Below are positions 5,227 to 5,767 of a stretch of DNA of 5,767 nt, piece after piece (position 1 is the stretch's first letter; each line of letters begins with the position of its first letter). The stretch spans positions 1 through 5,767 of the forward strand of contig WBUW01000223.1 of the NCBI GenBank assembly GCA_008933495.1. Reading direction: 5' to 3'. The stretch comes from Pseudorhodoplanes sp. (GTDB lineage: Bacteria; Pseudomonadota; Alphaproteobacteria; Rhizobiales; Xanthobacteraceae). A model generated the notes under the pieces. That model worked only from the letters and a program-made list of their open reading frames with translations, was not told where the DNA came from and searched no databases. The translations under genes and the position numbers were made by a program.

Positions 5227-5767
5227 GACTGGTGCTGCTTGGACCGCCCGGTGCCGGCAAAGGCACGCAGGCCCAGCGCCTGGTGACCCGCTATGGCATC
5301 GTGCAATTGTCGACCGGCGACATGCTGCGCGCGGCGGTGGCCGCCGGCACGCCGGTCGGCCTGCGCGCCAAGGACATCATGGCGCGCGGCGAACTGGTGC
5401 CGGACGATGTCGTGGTCGCGATCATCGCCGACCGCGTCGCCCTGCCCGATGCCAGGAACGGCTTCATCCTCGACGGGTTCCCGCGCACGGTTCCGCAGGC
5501 GGAGGCGCTCGACCGGCTTCTGGCCGAGCGCGGTCTCAGGCTCGACGCGGTGATCGAGCTTAAGGTCGATGACGGTATCCTGATCAGCCGGATCGAGAAG
5601 CGGGTCGCCGAAATGCATGCGCGCGGGGAACCGGTGCGCCCCGACGACAATCCCGAATCGCTCAGGAAGCGGCTTATCGCCTATCACGCTCAGACCGCCC
5701 CGCTGTCGGCCTATTACCGGCGCAAGGGCGCGCTGAAGACGACCGACGGCATGGCCCCGATCGATAG
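5223..5767 (+). CDS. adk: Adenylate kinase (3' end cut by window)
   Basis: Adenylate kinase catalyses ATP + AMP = 2 ADP in the cytosol. The frame from ATG 5223 stays open to the window edge, giving 181 residues. It begins MRLVLLGPPGAGKGTQAQRL with the P-loop GPPGAGKGT (7-15), followed by LSTGDMLRAAV (29-39) of the AMP site, DGFPRT (84-89), and the arginine-rich RIEKR (123-127) and ESLRKRLIAYHAQTAPLSAYY (145-165). The stretch between RIEKR and the DD at 141-142 is only about 13 residues, so this is a short-LID form without the zinc-type cysteines seen in some long forms. The start overlaps the secY stop as ATGA and no strong Shine-Dalgarno is near (only GGGGG about 10 nt upstream), so it is probably translated by coupling to secY. 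Perhaps 10-15 residues are missing at the end. Confidence 0.98.
   Translation, partial: MRLVLLGPPGAGKGTQAQRLVTRYGIVQLSTGDMLRAAVAAGTPVGLRAKDIMARGELVPDDVVVAIIADRVALPDARNGFILDGFPRTVPQAEALDRLLAERGLRLDAVIELKVDDGILISRIEKRVAEMHARGEPVRPDDNPESLRKRLIAYHAQTAPLSAYYRRKGALKTTDGMAPID

Noticed and set aside
5223..5767. An alternative forward frame at 5293-5553 inside adk
   Set aside because: The adk frame shows the P-loop and other kinase motifs; the alternative is a Cys/Arg-rich shadow with no recognisable domain.

Overview
This window is a run of eleven genes, all on the + strand, forming part of the conserved S10-spc-alpha ribosomal protein cluster. In order they are the tail of rplX (L24), rplE (L5), rpsN (S14), rpsH (S8), rplF (L6), rplR (L18), rpsE (S5), rpmD (L30), rplO (L15), secY (translocon pore subunit) and the first 181 codons of adk (adenylate kinase). 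The DNA is strongly G+C-rich. Three features point to an alphaproteobacterium of the Rhizobiales/Hyphomicrobiales type: adk directly follows secY with no rpmJ between them, the S14 is the long zinc-free form, and Adk has a short LID. The palindromic element between rpmD and rplO resembles an intergenic repeat I associate with Bradyrhizobium-like and Xanthobacteraceae-like genomes. This placement is an inference; I cannot name a genus.

Layout: positions 1-3102 hold eight tightly packed ribosomal protein genes. Junctions range from an 8-nt overlap (rplX/rplE) and a 2-nt gap (rpsH/rplF) to a 47-nt gap (rplR/rpsE). Positions 3103-3209 are the longest non-coding stretch, 107 nt, and are mostly filled by an imperfect 31-nt inverted repeat with two nested perfect hairpins. 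rplO follows and carries an unusual Ala/Lys/Glu/Pro-rich C-terminal extension. After a 52-nt gap comes secY, preceded by a perfect AGGAGG. secY overlaps adk by four bases (ATGA). I saw no convincing promoter or intrinsic terminator, so the genes are probably read through from a promoter upstream of the window, and transcription probably continues beyond the right edge.

Together the genes supply 5S rRNA-binding and tunnel-side 50S proteins (L5, L18, L6, L15, L24, L30), 30S proteins (S14, S8, S5), the membrane channel through which many new proteins leave the ribosome, and an enzyme that balances adenine nucleotides. Gene content is ordinary and I found no evidence of a new system. The points worth a second look are the repeat inside an essential operon, a near-exact direct repeat of the rpmD stop/Shine-Dalgarno region on either side of it, and the L15 tail encoded by an in-frame short repeat.
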